Shown here: piece after piece, positions 24,672-32,852 of the stretch
How positions within the stretch are numbered: position 1 is the stretch's first letter
How the letters are laid out: every line of letters begins with the position of its first letter
Notes under the pieces: generated by a model
What the model saw: the letters and a program-made list of their open reading frames with translations, nothing else
Told to the model about the DNA's origin: nothing
The model's database searches: none
Program-made: the position numbers and the translations under genes
Assembly: GCA_964537035.1 (NCBI GenBank)
Contig: CAZIAK010000002.1
Location: 124,001-188,000 of the forward strand
Reading direction: 5' to 3'
DNA length: 64,000 nucleotides
Source of the DNA: CAZIAK01 sp964537035
GTDB lineage: Bacteria > Planctomycetota > B15-G4

Positions 24672-24991
24672 CCGGGCAGCTCCACCAGGATCCACTCGCC
24701 GTCTTCGCTCACCGGGTAGAGGGTCACCTCGGCGCCCGGCACCATGGCGCACTGTCCGGTGGACAGATCGAAGTGCCAAAGGTGATCGGGGCAGGTGATG
24801 CCGCCGTCGCCCACCATGCCTCCGGACAAGTCCGTGCGCAGGTGCGGACACAGCGCCGAGAAGGCAGCCAGACGTCCGTCCAGGCGGCAGACGGCCACGG
24901 GCAGATCGGCGAGCAAGCGACTCTTGGCCGTGCCCTCGGGGACGTCGGCGCTCAGACAGAATCGGTGGCTGACAGAGGGCTCAGCTGTCAC
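24668..24991 (-). CDS. Rieske-type [2Fe-2S] ferredoxin
   Basis: Small soluble Rieske protein of 107 residues. Both cluster-binding boxes are intact: CPHLRTDLSGG and CPDHLWHFDLSTGQC, with two Cys and two His ligands. It has no membrane anchor, so it is like the ferredoxins that supply electrons to oxygenases (NirD/HcaC type). The start is the GTG at 24991, inside the 3' end of the sulfatase-like gene, and the end overlaps the miaE start by 4 bp. The overlaps make a three-gene operon. Donation of electrons to MiaE is an attractive but untested idea. Confidence 0.9.
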   Translation of the reverse strand: MTAEPSVSHRFCLSADVPEGTAKSRLLADLPVAVCRLDGRLAAFSALCPHLRTDLSGGMVGDGGITCPDHLWHFDLSTGQCAMVPGAEVTLYPVSEDGEWILVELPG

Positions 24992-27236
24992 TGTCTGCGT
25001 CCTCTGCTCGCGGGGGCTCGGCCGGCTGCGAGCTGACCGGCAGCTCACCGTGTGGCTCGTCCCCCACATAGCCCAGCTGTAGCAGGCTGTCCTGGTTGTC
25101 CACCGACTGCTGCACATCCTTGGGACGGGCCGCGGCCGACGTGTCGTACCAGCGCAGAGTGGCCTGCTCCAACGCGGCGTAGGCTGTCTGTGCGTCGGCG
25201 CCGACCACGGTCTTGTCCACGACCTCGGTCTCTTCGGACAGCTCACCCAGCTGGAACCAGGTCGACGCTTCGAGCGTGGGCAACGCGGCGCCGCCCGTGT
25301 CGTCGGTGAGGCGCAGCACGACCTTGCGCCCCCGTCCGTCCCGTCCAGAGACCAGCTGGTGCCGGGGGCCGAACAGGCTCGTGCGCACCAGGGCGAAGGT
25401 CGGCCCCACGGTCCGGCGCAGATCGCGCAGGGGCAACAGCGCCGGCACGCTCTCGGGCAGCACCGCCGTCTGCCCTGCGCCCAGGAACATCAGCGTATTG
25501 AACAAGGCGCTGGTGGACACGGGCTCGGTGACCCGCTCCCCCTGAGGGATGTTCGGCCCGGCCAGCACCAGGGGCACATGCAACATGGGCTCGCTCAGAG
25601 CGTAGCCGTGTCCCAGTCGCCCGTTCTCGAACAGCTCTTCGCCGTGATCGGCGGTGATCACTACCACCGTCTTGTCGGTCAGGCCCCGAGTCTTCAGCTC
25701 CTCCAGGAGCAACCCCAACTGGCGGTCGAAGTAGGCCACCTCGCCGTCGTAGAGATCGACCACATGGGCCTGCTCCGCCAGACTCAATGGGCCCTCGTTT
25801 CCCACTTGCACGCGCCGGGGCAGGTGCCCGCCGAAGTCTCTCTCTTCGCTGAAGTCGCCGGTGAAACGATCCCGTTCGCCGCCCGGTGCGCCGTAGGGTG
25901 CGTGGGGATCCATGTAGTGCACGTAGGCAAACCACCGCGCGCCGTCGGGCTGGCCGTCGAGCCACTGCAGCAGGTGGGCGTTGAGGCTCTCGGCGTCCGT
26001 GTCCGCGTCACCCTGAGGCCCGTTGTCCTGCACCCAGTGGGAGAAGCCCTGGTGGAAGTTGTTGCCCTTGGCCACGAGCGCGTTGCTCACGAAGGCCCCG
26101 CCCTCCAGGCCGAAGGCACGGAGACGCTCGGGCCAGGTGACCAGGCTCTCCATCAGGTAGCTGCGAGTATCGCCCAGGACGCCGTGGGTGTTGGGCGCGA
26201 GCCCCGTGAGCAACGAGGCCGTGGACGGCAGGGTCCATGACGAGGGGGCATGGGCCCGGGCGAAGAGGGTGCCCCGCTCAGCCAGGGCTGCCAGGTGCGG
26301 AGACGTGGCCCGGTCGTAGCCGTAAGCCGAGAGCCGTCCCGCCGCGAGGGTATCCACGCAGAGCACCAGCAGGTTGGGCGCCGCCTCCGTGGCCGCCTCC
26401 CGAGGCACCAGCTCGGGCTGATCGACGGTGATGCTCCACCAGGCGGGCTCAGACTGGGCATCACCCGCAGCGAAGCCAGGGCGCTGACGGGTGGTGGCGA
26501 AGCTCAGCTCGACCGCTTGGCCGGCCCAGGGCGTCAGGTCGACCTCCAGGTTGCGCATGAGCTGATCGAAGGGGTGCTCACGGGAGCGGTCTCGCACATA
26601 GTCGCTGCCCAGAGCGGCGACCTCCTCGCCGTTGACCAGGATGCGAAAGGTGACCGGGGCCGGGTCGGCGCGGTCAGGATCAGAGCGGTCCACAGGGAAG
26701 ACGAAGGTGCGGGCCTGCAGCCGGGCTCCCGGGAGCAACTCCTGAGTCCTCAGGGAGAAGCGGCTCTCGGCCCGGGCATGGATCACCAGGGAGTCTGCGT
26801 CGGAGGCCAGGGCCCCCACGCTCTCCTCCTTGTCGAGGGCCGCCGCGGGCCAGGCCTGCAGGGGCCGCTCGCTGTCCTCGGCCTCGATGGTGATGCCCTC
26901 ACCGGCGGCGAAGGCGGCCACCACGTCGAGGACCACCCGCTCGCTGGCCACGGGCTCCCAGGCGGGCAGCTCGGGCCCACAGGAGCAGAAGACGAGGGCA
27001 GAAGCCCAGGCGAGCAGCGAGCAGCGAGGGACGTTCAGGGCCGGATTCTCCGCAAGAGGGCGCCGAGCCTTGGTGACCCGCCTCGTCAGGATATCGCCGC
27101 CCCCAGGACAGCGCCAAGCGGCAGCGACTGGAAGAAGCCCAGCGGGTACACTTCGCCCATGACTGACCGTCCCATTCCTACCCCCTCTGCGGGTGGTTCC
27201 GACCCCTGCCAATTCGCCAGCATGGCTCGACGACAA
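24981..27236 (-). CDS. Sulfatase-superfamily exported protein with N-terminal beta domain
   Basis: Alkaline-phosphatase-superfamily hydrolase, probably a lipoprotein. A hydrophobic run, CSLLAWASALVFCSCGPE, precedes a beta-sandwich-like region of about 200 residues (RTFVFPVDRSD, FRILVNGEEVAALG). The sulfatase-like domain follows: LLVLCVDTLAAGRLSAYGYD, then HAPSSWTLPSTASLLTG, then VVVITADHGEELFENGRLGHG. The nucleophile position (SWTLPS) is Thr, not the Cys or Ser needed for formylglycine, so sulfate ester cleavage is doubtful. The start is unresolved. The only ordinary start codon upstream of the hydrophobic run is ATG 27236, which overlaps clpP on the other strand by 78 bp; a rare start (for example CTG near 27092) is possible. 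First gene of an operon with the Rieske and miaE genes. Confidence 0.8.
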   Translation of the reverse strand: MSSSHAGELAGVGTTRRGGRNGTVSHGRSVPAGLLPVAAAWRCPGGGDILTRRVTKARRPLAENPALNVPRCSLLAWASALVFCSCGPELPAWEPVASERVVLDVVAAFAAGEGITIEAEDSERPLQAWPAAALDKEESVGALASDADSLVIHARAESRFSLRTQELLPGARLQARTFVFPVDRSDPDRADPAPVTFRILVNGEEVAALGSDYVRDRSREHPFDQLMRNLEVDLTPWAGQAVELSFATTRQRPGFAAGDAQSEPAWWSITVDQPELVPREAATEAAPNLLVLCVDTLAAGRLSAYGYDRATSPHLAALAERGTLFARAHAPSSWTLPSTASLLTGLAPNTHGVLGDTRSYLMESLVTWPERLRAFGLEGGAFVSNALVAKGNNFHQGFSHWVQDNGPQGDADTDAESLNAHLLQWLDGQPDGARWFAYVHYMDPHAPYGAPGGERDRFTGDFSEERDFGGHLPRRVQVGNEGPLSLAEQAHVVDLYDGEVAYFDRQLGLLLEELKTRGLTDKTVVVITADHGEELFENGRLGHGYALSEPMLHVPLVLAGPNIPQGERVTEPVSTSALFNTLMFLGAGQTAVLPESVPALLPLRDLRRTVGPTFALVRTSLFGPRHQLVSGRDGRGRKVVLRLTDDTGGAALPTLEASTWFQLGELSEETEVVDKTVVGADAQTAYAALEQATLRWYDTSAAARPKDVQQSVDNQDSLLQLGYVGDEPHGELPVSSQPAEPPRAEDADSDS
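27147..27152 (+). promoter_or_regulatory. Probable -10 box for a leaderless clpP transcript
   Basis: TACACT ends 6 nt before the ATG at 27159, the same spacing pattern as at 23440-23453. There is no Shine-Dalgarno site. Confidence 0.35.
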
Positions 27237-27767
27237 GTGTTTGCCGGCAAGCGCCGGGTCTTCCTCTTCGGCGACATCAACTCAGGGGTGGCCCAGCGGG
27301 TCGTCCAGGAGCTGCTTGAGCACGCCGACGCCGATCCCGGCCAGCCCATCGACCTGCTGATCAACAGCACCGGTGGGGACGTCGAGGCGGCCTGCGCCAT
27401 CATCAACGGCATGCACGGCATCCCCTGCAAGGTCAACACGACCTGCATGGGCTTCGCCCAGAGCGCCGCCTGCATCATCCTCATGGCTGGCACGGGGGTC
27501 CGCTCGGCCTTCGAGAACTCGGTCCTGCTGATCCACCGCATGGTCTGGGACACCCCGCCAGAAGACGACGGCAGCGAATACCTGCCCCCGCCCGACGCGA
27601 AGTACGTCCAGCTCTGCCGCCGGCTCGAGAACTCCTACCTCGGCCGTTTTCTGCGTCACGACGCCGCCTGGGCCGAGAAGCGGATCCCCACCGCCCTCGA
27701 TCTCTCGACCGATGACGCGCTGCGCCACGGGGTGATCGACGGAGTGATTTTCCTCGACAGGGACTGA
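27159..27767 (+). CDS. clpP: ClpP-like ATP-dependent protease subunit
   Basis: Serine peptidase of the S14 family (202 residues), forming the barrel that degrades proteins fed by Clp ATPases. The N-terminal FLFGDINSGVAQRVVQELL, LLINSTGGDVEAACAIINGM, and catalytic-Ser region CMGFAQSAACIILMAGT are present, followed by the catalytic-His segment NSVLLIHRMVW. The sequence is more divergent than a housekeeping ClpP: the family text usually reads GQAASMGA and MIHQP. It may be a second ClpP-type subunit. The third catalytic residue is probably an Asp in LDLSTDDALRHG. No clpX or clpA is adjacent; the ClpS adaptor gene is about 4.5 kb away. Confidence 0.85.
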   Translation: MTDRPIPTPSAGGSDPCQFASMARRQVFAGKRRVFLFGDINSGVAQRVVQELLEHADADPGQPIDLLINSTGGDVEAACAIINGMHGIPCKVNTTCMGFAQSAACIILMAGTGVRSAFENSVLLIHRMVWDTPPEDDGSEYLPPPDAKYVQLCRRLENSYLGRFLRHDAAWAEKRIPTALDLSTDDALRHGVIDGVIFLDRD

Positions 27768-27950
27768 GCCTCGGGCCCTTTCGACCCCGAACCCGCTCAG
27801 ATCAGCATCAGGTCATCAAGAGGTCCCCAGGCCCTGTGACCAGCACAACGGGCGCAAGCCCAGCACCCATCCGGACGATGGGATAGTATCCACGGTGCAC
27901 CCGTGCGCCCCCCGCACTCCCCCCAGCTCTCCCAGACGCCACCAGACACC

Positions 27951-29039
27951 ATGATCCGCAAGGCCATCAAGCAGTTCGCGCTCGGCGTGAAGTCCCCCAC
28001 CCAGGCTGCCCGCATCCTGGCTTCCGAGGCCCGCATGCGTGCCGGCATCCGCACGCTGCGCTCCCTTGAGCTGGCGGTCACGTGGATCTGCAATCTCGAC
28101 TGCGATTTCTGCTACGCCGAAGACCTGATGAAGGCCCAGCAGAAGCCGCCGCACATGCCCGTCGACGAGGTGGCCCGCATCACCCGTGAGGCCCACGACC
28201 TGGGCATGATCCACGTCAACGTCACCGGCGGCGAGCCTCTCGTGCGCAAGGACATCTACGACGTGGTCGACGCGATCCCCAAAGATGTGGTGGTGTCGCT
28301 GGTGACCAACAGCACGCTGCTCACCAAGGAGAAGGTGCTGGGTCTCAAGAAGGCCGGGCTGTCGACCATTCAGATGTCGTACGGCAGTTACTACGAGAAG
28401 ACCTTCAAGCGCGAGCTGGCCCGCTACTGCGTCGAGCAGGGCATCAGCGTGACCCTGTCGGTGGTCAACATCGCCGCCGAGCGGGAGAACATCGAGGCGG
28501 CCTTCGCCATGGCTGAAGAGGACGACTACTCCGTGCTCTTCAACTACCCGATGATCTACAACAACGTCGGGCTCGACAGCGACTACTACTGGAAGATGCG
28601 CTACCACCCCCGCTGCCGCGAGGACAACCTCTTCTGGTCGGGCAAAGACCGCTGCCCCGCGGGCACGCACAAGCTCTACGTCACCAACGACGGCGACGTG
28701 ATGACCTGCGATCGCATCCATGCCATCTACGGCAACGTGGCCGACGAGCCCCTGTCCGCCATTCACAAGCGCATGTACTCACAGTTCATCAAGCACAAGA
28801 GCTTCTGCCTGCTCGAGACCTGCAAGGACCAGTGGCAGGAGAACAACACCAAGGCCAACCGGGACTACAGCGTCGACCTGCTGGGCTCCACCGCAGACCC
28901 CTTCAACGTCTTCGAAGGCACGCCACTCATGGAGAACTCCATCAAGGGTTCAACAGTGGCCCAAGAGATGCACGCCGCCCGCAAAGGCAACAAAGACCCC
29001 AAAGCCAGCGACGAGCCCAAACAACCCGCCGCAAGCTGA
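27951..29039 (+). CDS. Radical SAM protein with SPASM-like C-terminal cysteines
   Basis: Radical S-adenosylmethionine enzyme of 362 residues. The [4Fe-4S] motif is VTWICNLDCDFCYAEDL (CxxxCxxC), followed by the SAM-binding NVTGGEPLVRKDIYDVV. The C-terminal part has RCPAGTHKLYVTNDGDVMTCDRI and later FCLLETCKD, resembling the auxiliary-cluster (SPASM/twitch) region. It ends in a Lys/Gln/Pro-rich tail. I cannot assign a substrate, and no small peptide precursor gene is visible beside it. The start is at ATG 27951; upstream frame to 27903 lacks homology. The gap 27768-27950 shows no gene. Confidence 0.88.
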   Translation: MIRKAIKQFALGVKSPTQAARILASEARMRAGIRTLRSLELAVTWICNLDCDFCYAEDLMKAQQKPPHMPVDEVARITREAHDLGMIHVNVTGGEPLVRKDIYDVVDAIPKDVVVSLVTNSTLLTKEKVLGLKKAGLSTIQMSYGSYYEKTFKRELARYCVEQGISVTLSVVNIAAERENIEAAFAMAEEDDYSVLFNYPMIYNNVGLDSDYYWKMRYHPRCREDNLFWSGKDRCPAGTHKLYVTNDGDVMTCDRIHAIYGNVADEPLSAIHKRMYSQFIKHKSFCLLETCKDQWQENNTKANRDYSVDLLGSTADPFNVFEGTPLMENSIKGSTVAQEMHAARKGNKDPKASDEPKQPAAS

Positions 29040-29160
29040 GCGAACCCAGCGGCCGCAAGAGACGACGCAGTGCCTGAGCAAGCCGCGCCAGCACCACCAG
29101 CCTCGCGACAGCCCCCGGAGCGAAAGCGAGCTCCAGCACCCGAAGAACGAACCCCCGAAA

Positions 29161-29323
29161 GGCAACAGTTGCCTCTCTCTCTCCACCGGCGAGGGTGTCC
29201 CTGTTTTTCACCAGGGGGGTCTGAAGCGAGTGTGGAGGCGCAGCCGACCCTGTCTGAGCGAAACGGCCCCCCTGGTGAAAAACAGGGACACCCGGACCAT
29301 CGCACAAGAGAGCAACCTGTAGC
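29161..29323 (+). repeat. Dispersed structured repeat, copy 3 (perfect 27-bp stem)
   Basis: Best-preserved copy of the element family. The main stem is 27 bp with no mismatch (29193-29219 with 29267-29293), and the loop is 47 nt (29220-29266). An outer stem pairs 29161-29178 with 29307-29323; in it TTGC/GCAA replaces the TCGC/GCGA of the other copies, a compensated change. It lies between the radical SAM gene (+) and a lipoprotein gene (-), which converge. Homology to copy 1 extends leftward to about 29149. Bases 29040-29148 hold no gene. Confidence 0.92.
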
Positions 29324-29334
29324 GCAGCCCTACC

Positions 29335-30165
29335 CTACAACTGCCCTCGCCGCTCCTTGCGCATGGCCTCAAGCCGAGCCGTCAGCTCGTCGACCCGGCT
29401 GCGATAGCGCTCCACCGTCTCGTTCTCAAGGGTCCGCTGCCACCAGCGCACCCAGGCTTTCAGAGCGGTGACCCGGCCGATGATCGTGGCCGAGCGCATG
29501 TCGTCCACGTTGCGATCGACGACCACCTGCTTGTACTTCTCCTGGGCCATGAACCAGGACAGGGTCAGCTCGCCCGCCCGGGCCACGTGGTCTGGGTCGG
29601 CCATGTCGAGGCCGTCGACCTGATTGATGTACGCAGGGGTCAGGTCAACGATGTGAGCGCTCGCGAGCAGCTCATCAAGTTCGGCCTGCCGGGCCTCGTC
29701 CGGGTCGCCGAGAAAACGTTCGGCCAACCACTCAGACCAGCGGGCGAAGTCGGCGGCGAGCACACCGGCGGTCGCCTCGAAAGGCACGAAGTGAAACTGG
29801 CTGGGAGCTTCTGAGGCGCCGTTGGGCCGCAGGTCGCCAGCCCCCGTCCCGGGCTCGGCCGCCGTGGCGTCAGCAGCCACGGGTTCATGGGCGGTCAATA
29901 GGGGCAGCCCCTTCAGGCCTTGCTCGGAGTCGAGACTGTTCTCGGTGGTCACCATGGGCGCTGCCTGCTCAACCTCGACCGCAGCCTCTGCCCCCTGAAC
30001 CTCCCCGATGTCCTCCCGGATGTCCTCCGGACCCACCACGGTGGAGCCAGCGAGCGGCGCGTTCGACGTCCGCTGAGGCTCGCCGTTCTCCCGCTGATCC
30101 GAGCTGGCGCAGCCGCACACCACACACGCCAGGGCCAGGCACACCTTGCGAGACACGCTGATCAT
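29335..30165 (-). CDS. Lipoprotein of unknown function
   Basis: A 276-residue lipoprotein; the signal and lipobox are VCLALACVVCGCASS. An acidic, low-complexity region of about 95 residues follows. A helical C-terminal domain comes next (FHFVPFEATAGVLAADFARW, WLAERFLGDPDEARQAELDELL, LSWFMAQEKYKQVVVDR). The last 40 residues are charged and probably coiled-coil (TVERYRSRVDELTARLEAMR). I do not recognise a family. AAGGG lies about 8 nt upstream of the ATG on the minus strand. Its 3' end abuts structured repeat copy 3. Confidence 0.7.
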   Translation of the reverse strand: MISVSRKVCLALACVVCGCASSDQRENGEPQRTSNAPLAGSTVVGPEDIREDIGEVQGAEAAVEVEQAAPMVTTENSLDSEQGLKGLPLLTAHEPVAADATAAEPGTGAGDLRPNGASEAPSQFHFVPFEATAGVLAADFARWSEWLAERFLGDPDEARQAELDELLASAHIVDLTPAYINQVDGLDMADPDHVARAGELTLSWFMAQEKYKQVVVDRNVDDMRSATIIGRVTALKAWVRWWQRTLENETVERYRSRVDELTARLEAMRKERRGQL

Positions 30166-30263
30166 GGGAGGGCCCTTCTGCTCGAAATCACGGTGAGGTC
30201 AGGCCCGCATGGCCGGGCCCCGAAGACGGTGCAGAGCCTAGCAAAACCCCCGGCGCGCCCTGC

Positions 30264-31583
30264 TCAGGAGCCGGGCCGCAGAACCAGGGTCGAGCGATGT
30301 TCGGCAGTCACCCACCGCGCGGCCAGGTCTTCGAGCACCCCGCGGTCCAGACCGTCGTAGGCTCGCAGCAACTCCGTCCGATGCAGCCCCATGTTGTGCT
30401 GGGCGTAGATCATGAACAGGGCCTGGCTCGCTTCGATCCAGCGCAGGCCCGGGTGCCCTGCAGCCCGCTGGCGCAGCGCGGGAAAGTCAGGCCAACCGGA
30501 CAGCTGCCCCACCATCTCTTCGATCACGTAGGGCGCTTCGGGCATGACCATCAGCGAGCCCAGGACCTCGTCGATGATCTCGGCCACCTCGTCCACGGCC
30601 TGGTCCACGGGCAGGGACGCGCTGAGCAGCAACCAGCGACCCTCTGCGGTGATCAGGTCAGCCGAGCAGAAGGCCTGGACGTCCATGACCTCGAACGAGC
30701 CACGCTTCTGCAGCCGGGTGTTCACCACCGCCGACAAGGCGTCGGCGGCCACACGATCGACCGCGACCTCATCGGGCATGGGATACCAGACCATGTACTG
30801 CACCCGGTCGAGCTCCCACGTGGCAGCCCGGGGCCCCGGGGCCCTGATCTGGGCGGGAGACAGCGTGGGCGGCGCGGGCTTCCAGGGGCGGGACGGCAAG
30901 CTCCCGATGAGCTCTTGGAAGGCCTGCTTCTGCTCTCCTCTGTCGATGGGTCCCACGGAGACGATCTGCACGCCTGGGCTGGCGTGCACCCGGCGGGTCA
31001 GGGTGGCCAGCAGGTCGTCCCAGGCCACGGTGGCCGCATCGCCACCCACGGAGACCTGCTCGGCGCCGTGACGCACCACCTGGTTCCAGGCAGCGACAGC
31101 CCACTTGTGGGTCATGCCGTCGGCGGTCGTGGCGGTCACCTCGGCGGCCATGGTCTGCCGCTCCCGGGGCAGCAGAGCAGACAGGGTCTCGCTGTCGGCC
31201 TGACTCACCGAGAGCCAGCGGGCGTGACGGGCCAGCCCCTCGCGCCAGGCCTCCGGCTCAGAGAAGGTCTCCAGGCGCATGCCCAGGGACATGGTCTCGC
31301 CGTTGCGCAGGACGCCGTCCACATCGGGACGAGACGACGTGGGGTCCGCAGAGTGCACCAGGATGTGCTCGGCCAGGTGACTGCGCTGCGTCTGCCCCTT
31401 CTCGTCGTCGAGCAGGCCCCAGGGCAAGATCGAGAAGACCACCTGGCTCTCGGCTTCAGGGGCGTCGACAAGCGCCACGCGGACGCCGTTGTCGAGGGTC
31501 AGGTCTTCCCAGACCGATTCTACGGGCACGGTCTCCTGCAGGGGCAGGCACAGCGCGAGGGCGCAGCAGAGCAACAAAGACAT
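30264..31583 (-). CDS. Exported M16-family (insulinase/pitrilysin) metallopeptidase
   Basis: Zinc peptidase of 439 residues with an N-terminal signal peptide (LLLCCALALCLPLQE). The inverted zinc motif HLAEHILVHS (HxxEH at 69-73) is intact, and the distal Glu is in RERQTMAAEVTAT. The second half has the inactive M16 C-domain look (TWELDRVQYMVWYPMPDEVAVDR). The single-chain, two-domain size matches processing-peptidase-like M16B proteins, which often act as heterodimers; no partner gene is adjacent. I start at ATG 31583, immediately before the signal peptide. Confidence 0.83.
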   Translation of the reverse strand: MSLLLCCALALCLPLQETVPVESVWEDLTLDNGVRVALVDAPEAESQVVFSILPWGLLDDEKGQTQRSHLAEHILVHSADPTSSRPDVDGVLRNGETMSLGMRLETFSEPEAWREGLARHARWLSVSQADSETLSALLPRERQTMAAEVTATTADGMTHKWAVAAWNQVVRHGAEQVSVGGDAATVAWDDLLATLTRRVHASPGVQIVSVGPIDRGEQKQAFQELIGSLPSRPWKPAPPTLSPAQIRAPGPRAATWELDRVQYMVWYPMPDEVAVDRVAADALSAVVNTRLQKRGSFEVMDVQAFCSADLITAEGRWLLLSASLPVDQAVDEVAEIIDEVLGSLMVMPEAPYVIEEMVGQLSGWPDFPALRQRAAGHPGLRWIEASQALFMIYAQHNMGLHRTELLRAYDGLDRGVLEDLAARWVTAEHRSTLVLRPGS

Positions 31584-31721
31584 GATCGGTGGTCCAGGGA
31601 GTAGCGGGGCCGGGGAGGGTCCGGGCTCCAGGCGGTGTCTGCCCACGAGGGTAGCCATCGCCTCGTAGGTTGAAAGCCCGGCGCCAGGGGGGCGTGGGTC
31701 AGGGTAGACGCAGGCCGGGCC

Positions 31722-32237
31722 TCACATCTCACGACTGAGGGCGTCGACCAGCATGGCCTCCAGCCCGCCGAGGTACTCGAGCAGGGCCCACTTGGCCGCA
31801 TCGGCGTGATCCGAGGGCACCGGCGGCTCGTCGTCCAGGTTGCGCTCGATGCCCAGGTCGGTGGCCAGGACCATGCGCACGTCGTTGGCGAAGCGCAGGA
31901 CCAGATCCATTTCGAGGTTGTCCAGATCGAGGTGCAGGCCCTTGTCGTCCCGGCTGGCCCCCTTGAGCAGGGCCATGAACTCGGTCAGCAGCTCTCGCCG
32001 ACTGTCGAGCAACGAGCTGCCCAGCATGGCCCTGTCGGCGGCCTCGTCCTCGCGAGACTGGCCCGAGGGCGGGAAGAGCCGCTCGATCACCCGGCGATTG
32101 CTGGCCGGGTCGCCGAGCAGCGCCGTCAGCTGGGACGGCAGGCCCTCGATGATGGACGTCTCCAGGGGCAGCAGGTGCAGCCGCCAGCTGCCGGGTGCCT
32201 GGCCCGCCGGGGGCCCGATCCTCTCGAGACGGGTCAT
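31722..32237 (-). CDS. DUF2017 protein, ClpS partner
   Basis: Cytoplasmic protein of 171 residues resembling DUF2017: LLPLETSIIEGLPSQLTALLG, NRRVIERLFPPSG, DLDNLEMDLVLRFANDVRMVLA, and KWALLEYLGGLEAMLVDAL. In actinobacteria DUF2017 genes typically sit just after clpS, exactly as here (5-bp gap). The biochemical role is unknown, but the linkage suggests a function in N-degron proteolysis. It starts at ATG 32237. The frame upstream is a shadow of clpS. Confidence 0.82.
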   Translation of the reverse strand: MTRLERIGPPAGQAPGSWRLHLLPLETSIIEGLPSQLTALLGDPASNRRVIERLFPPSGQSREDEAADRAMLGSSLLDSRRELLTEFMALLKGASRDDKGLHLDLDNLEMDLVLRFANDVRMVLATDLGIERNLDDEPPVPSDHADAAKWALLEYLGGLEAMLVDALSREM

Positions 32238-32242
32238 CCCGC

Positions 32243-32551
32243 TCAGCTCTCTGACTGCTCGATGGTCGCCAGCAGCCCGTAGGCGTGGAGCCGGGCCACG
32301 AAGAACTCCGCCCGCTCCCGATCCTCGCTGGCCACCACCGAGCGACCGTCGTCGTGGACCTCCATCATCTTGCGATGGGCCTTCTCCTGGCTGAAACCGA
32401 ACAGCTTCTGGAAGACGTAGACCACATAGCTCATCAGGTTCACCGGGTCGTCGAGGGCGACCACGTTCCACGGGTGCTGGACCTTGGTGTGGGTCTGTGA
32501 CTCGACCTCGGGCAGGGTCGAAGTGTCGACCTCACCGGGTTTCTGCGACAT
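32243..32551 (-). CDS. clpS: ATP-dependent Clp protease adaptor ClpS
   Basis: Adaptor (102 residues) that binds N-degron substrates and delivers them to the Clp ATPase. The core is NVVALDDPVNLMSYVVYVFQ, then FGFSQEKAHRKMMEVHDDG, RSVVASEDRERAEFFVARLH, and AYGLLATIEQ. The DDPVNLMSYV form, rather than NDDYTPMEFV, is the version seen with DUF2017 in actinobacteria. The N-terminal extension is flexible and acidic. The upstream gap 32552-32852 (divergent from the gene at 32853) holds no gene and should contain both promoters. Confidence 0.94.
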   Translation of the reverse strand: MSQKPGEVDTSTLPEVESQTHTKVQHPWNVVALDDPVNLMSYVVYVFQKLFGFSQEKAHRKMMEVHDDGRSVVASEDRERAEFFVARLHAYGLLATIEQSES

Positions 32552-32852
32552 GTGTCTCGCTTGCCGTCTCACGGACAGGGTCTCCGTTTTCGCCGGGGTC
32601 CATCCTACCGCGCCTCGCGGCGAACGATCACCCCGCGGCTTCCACAGGTCTCCCCATGGGCCCCTCTGCCCGAGGCTGCCCGGGTTGGCCTTGCGGCGAC
32701 TGCCCCACCCCCAGCGCACCCCCGATCACGGCGCTTTGCGATCAGCCGGCCAGCCGGGGCTGGTGCTCAACCGGCCCAGGGGGTAGGAAGAGCGTCAGGG
32801 GATCACTTCTGTGGTCCCCATGGTCCTACCAACGTCTCGCAGCGGAGCCCCC

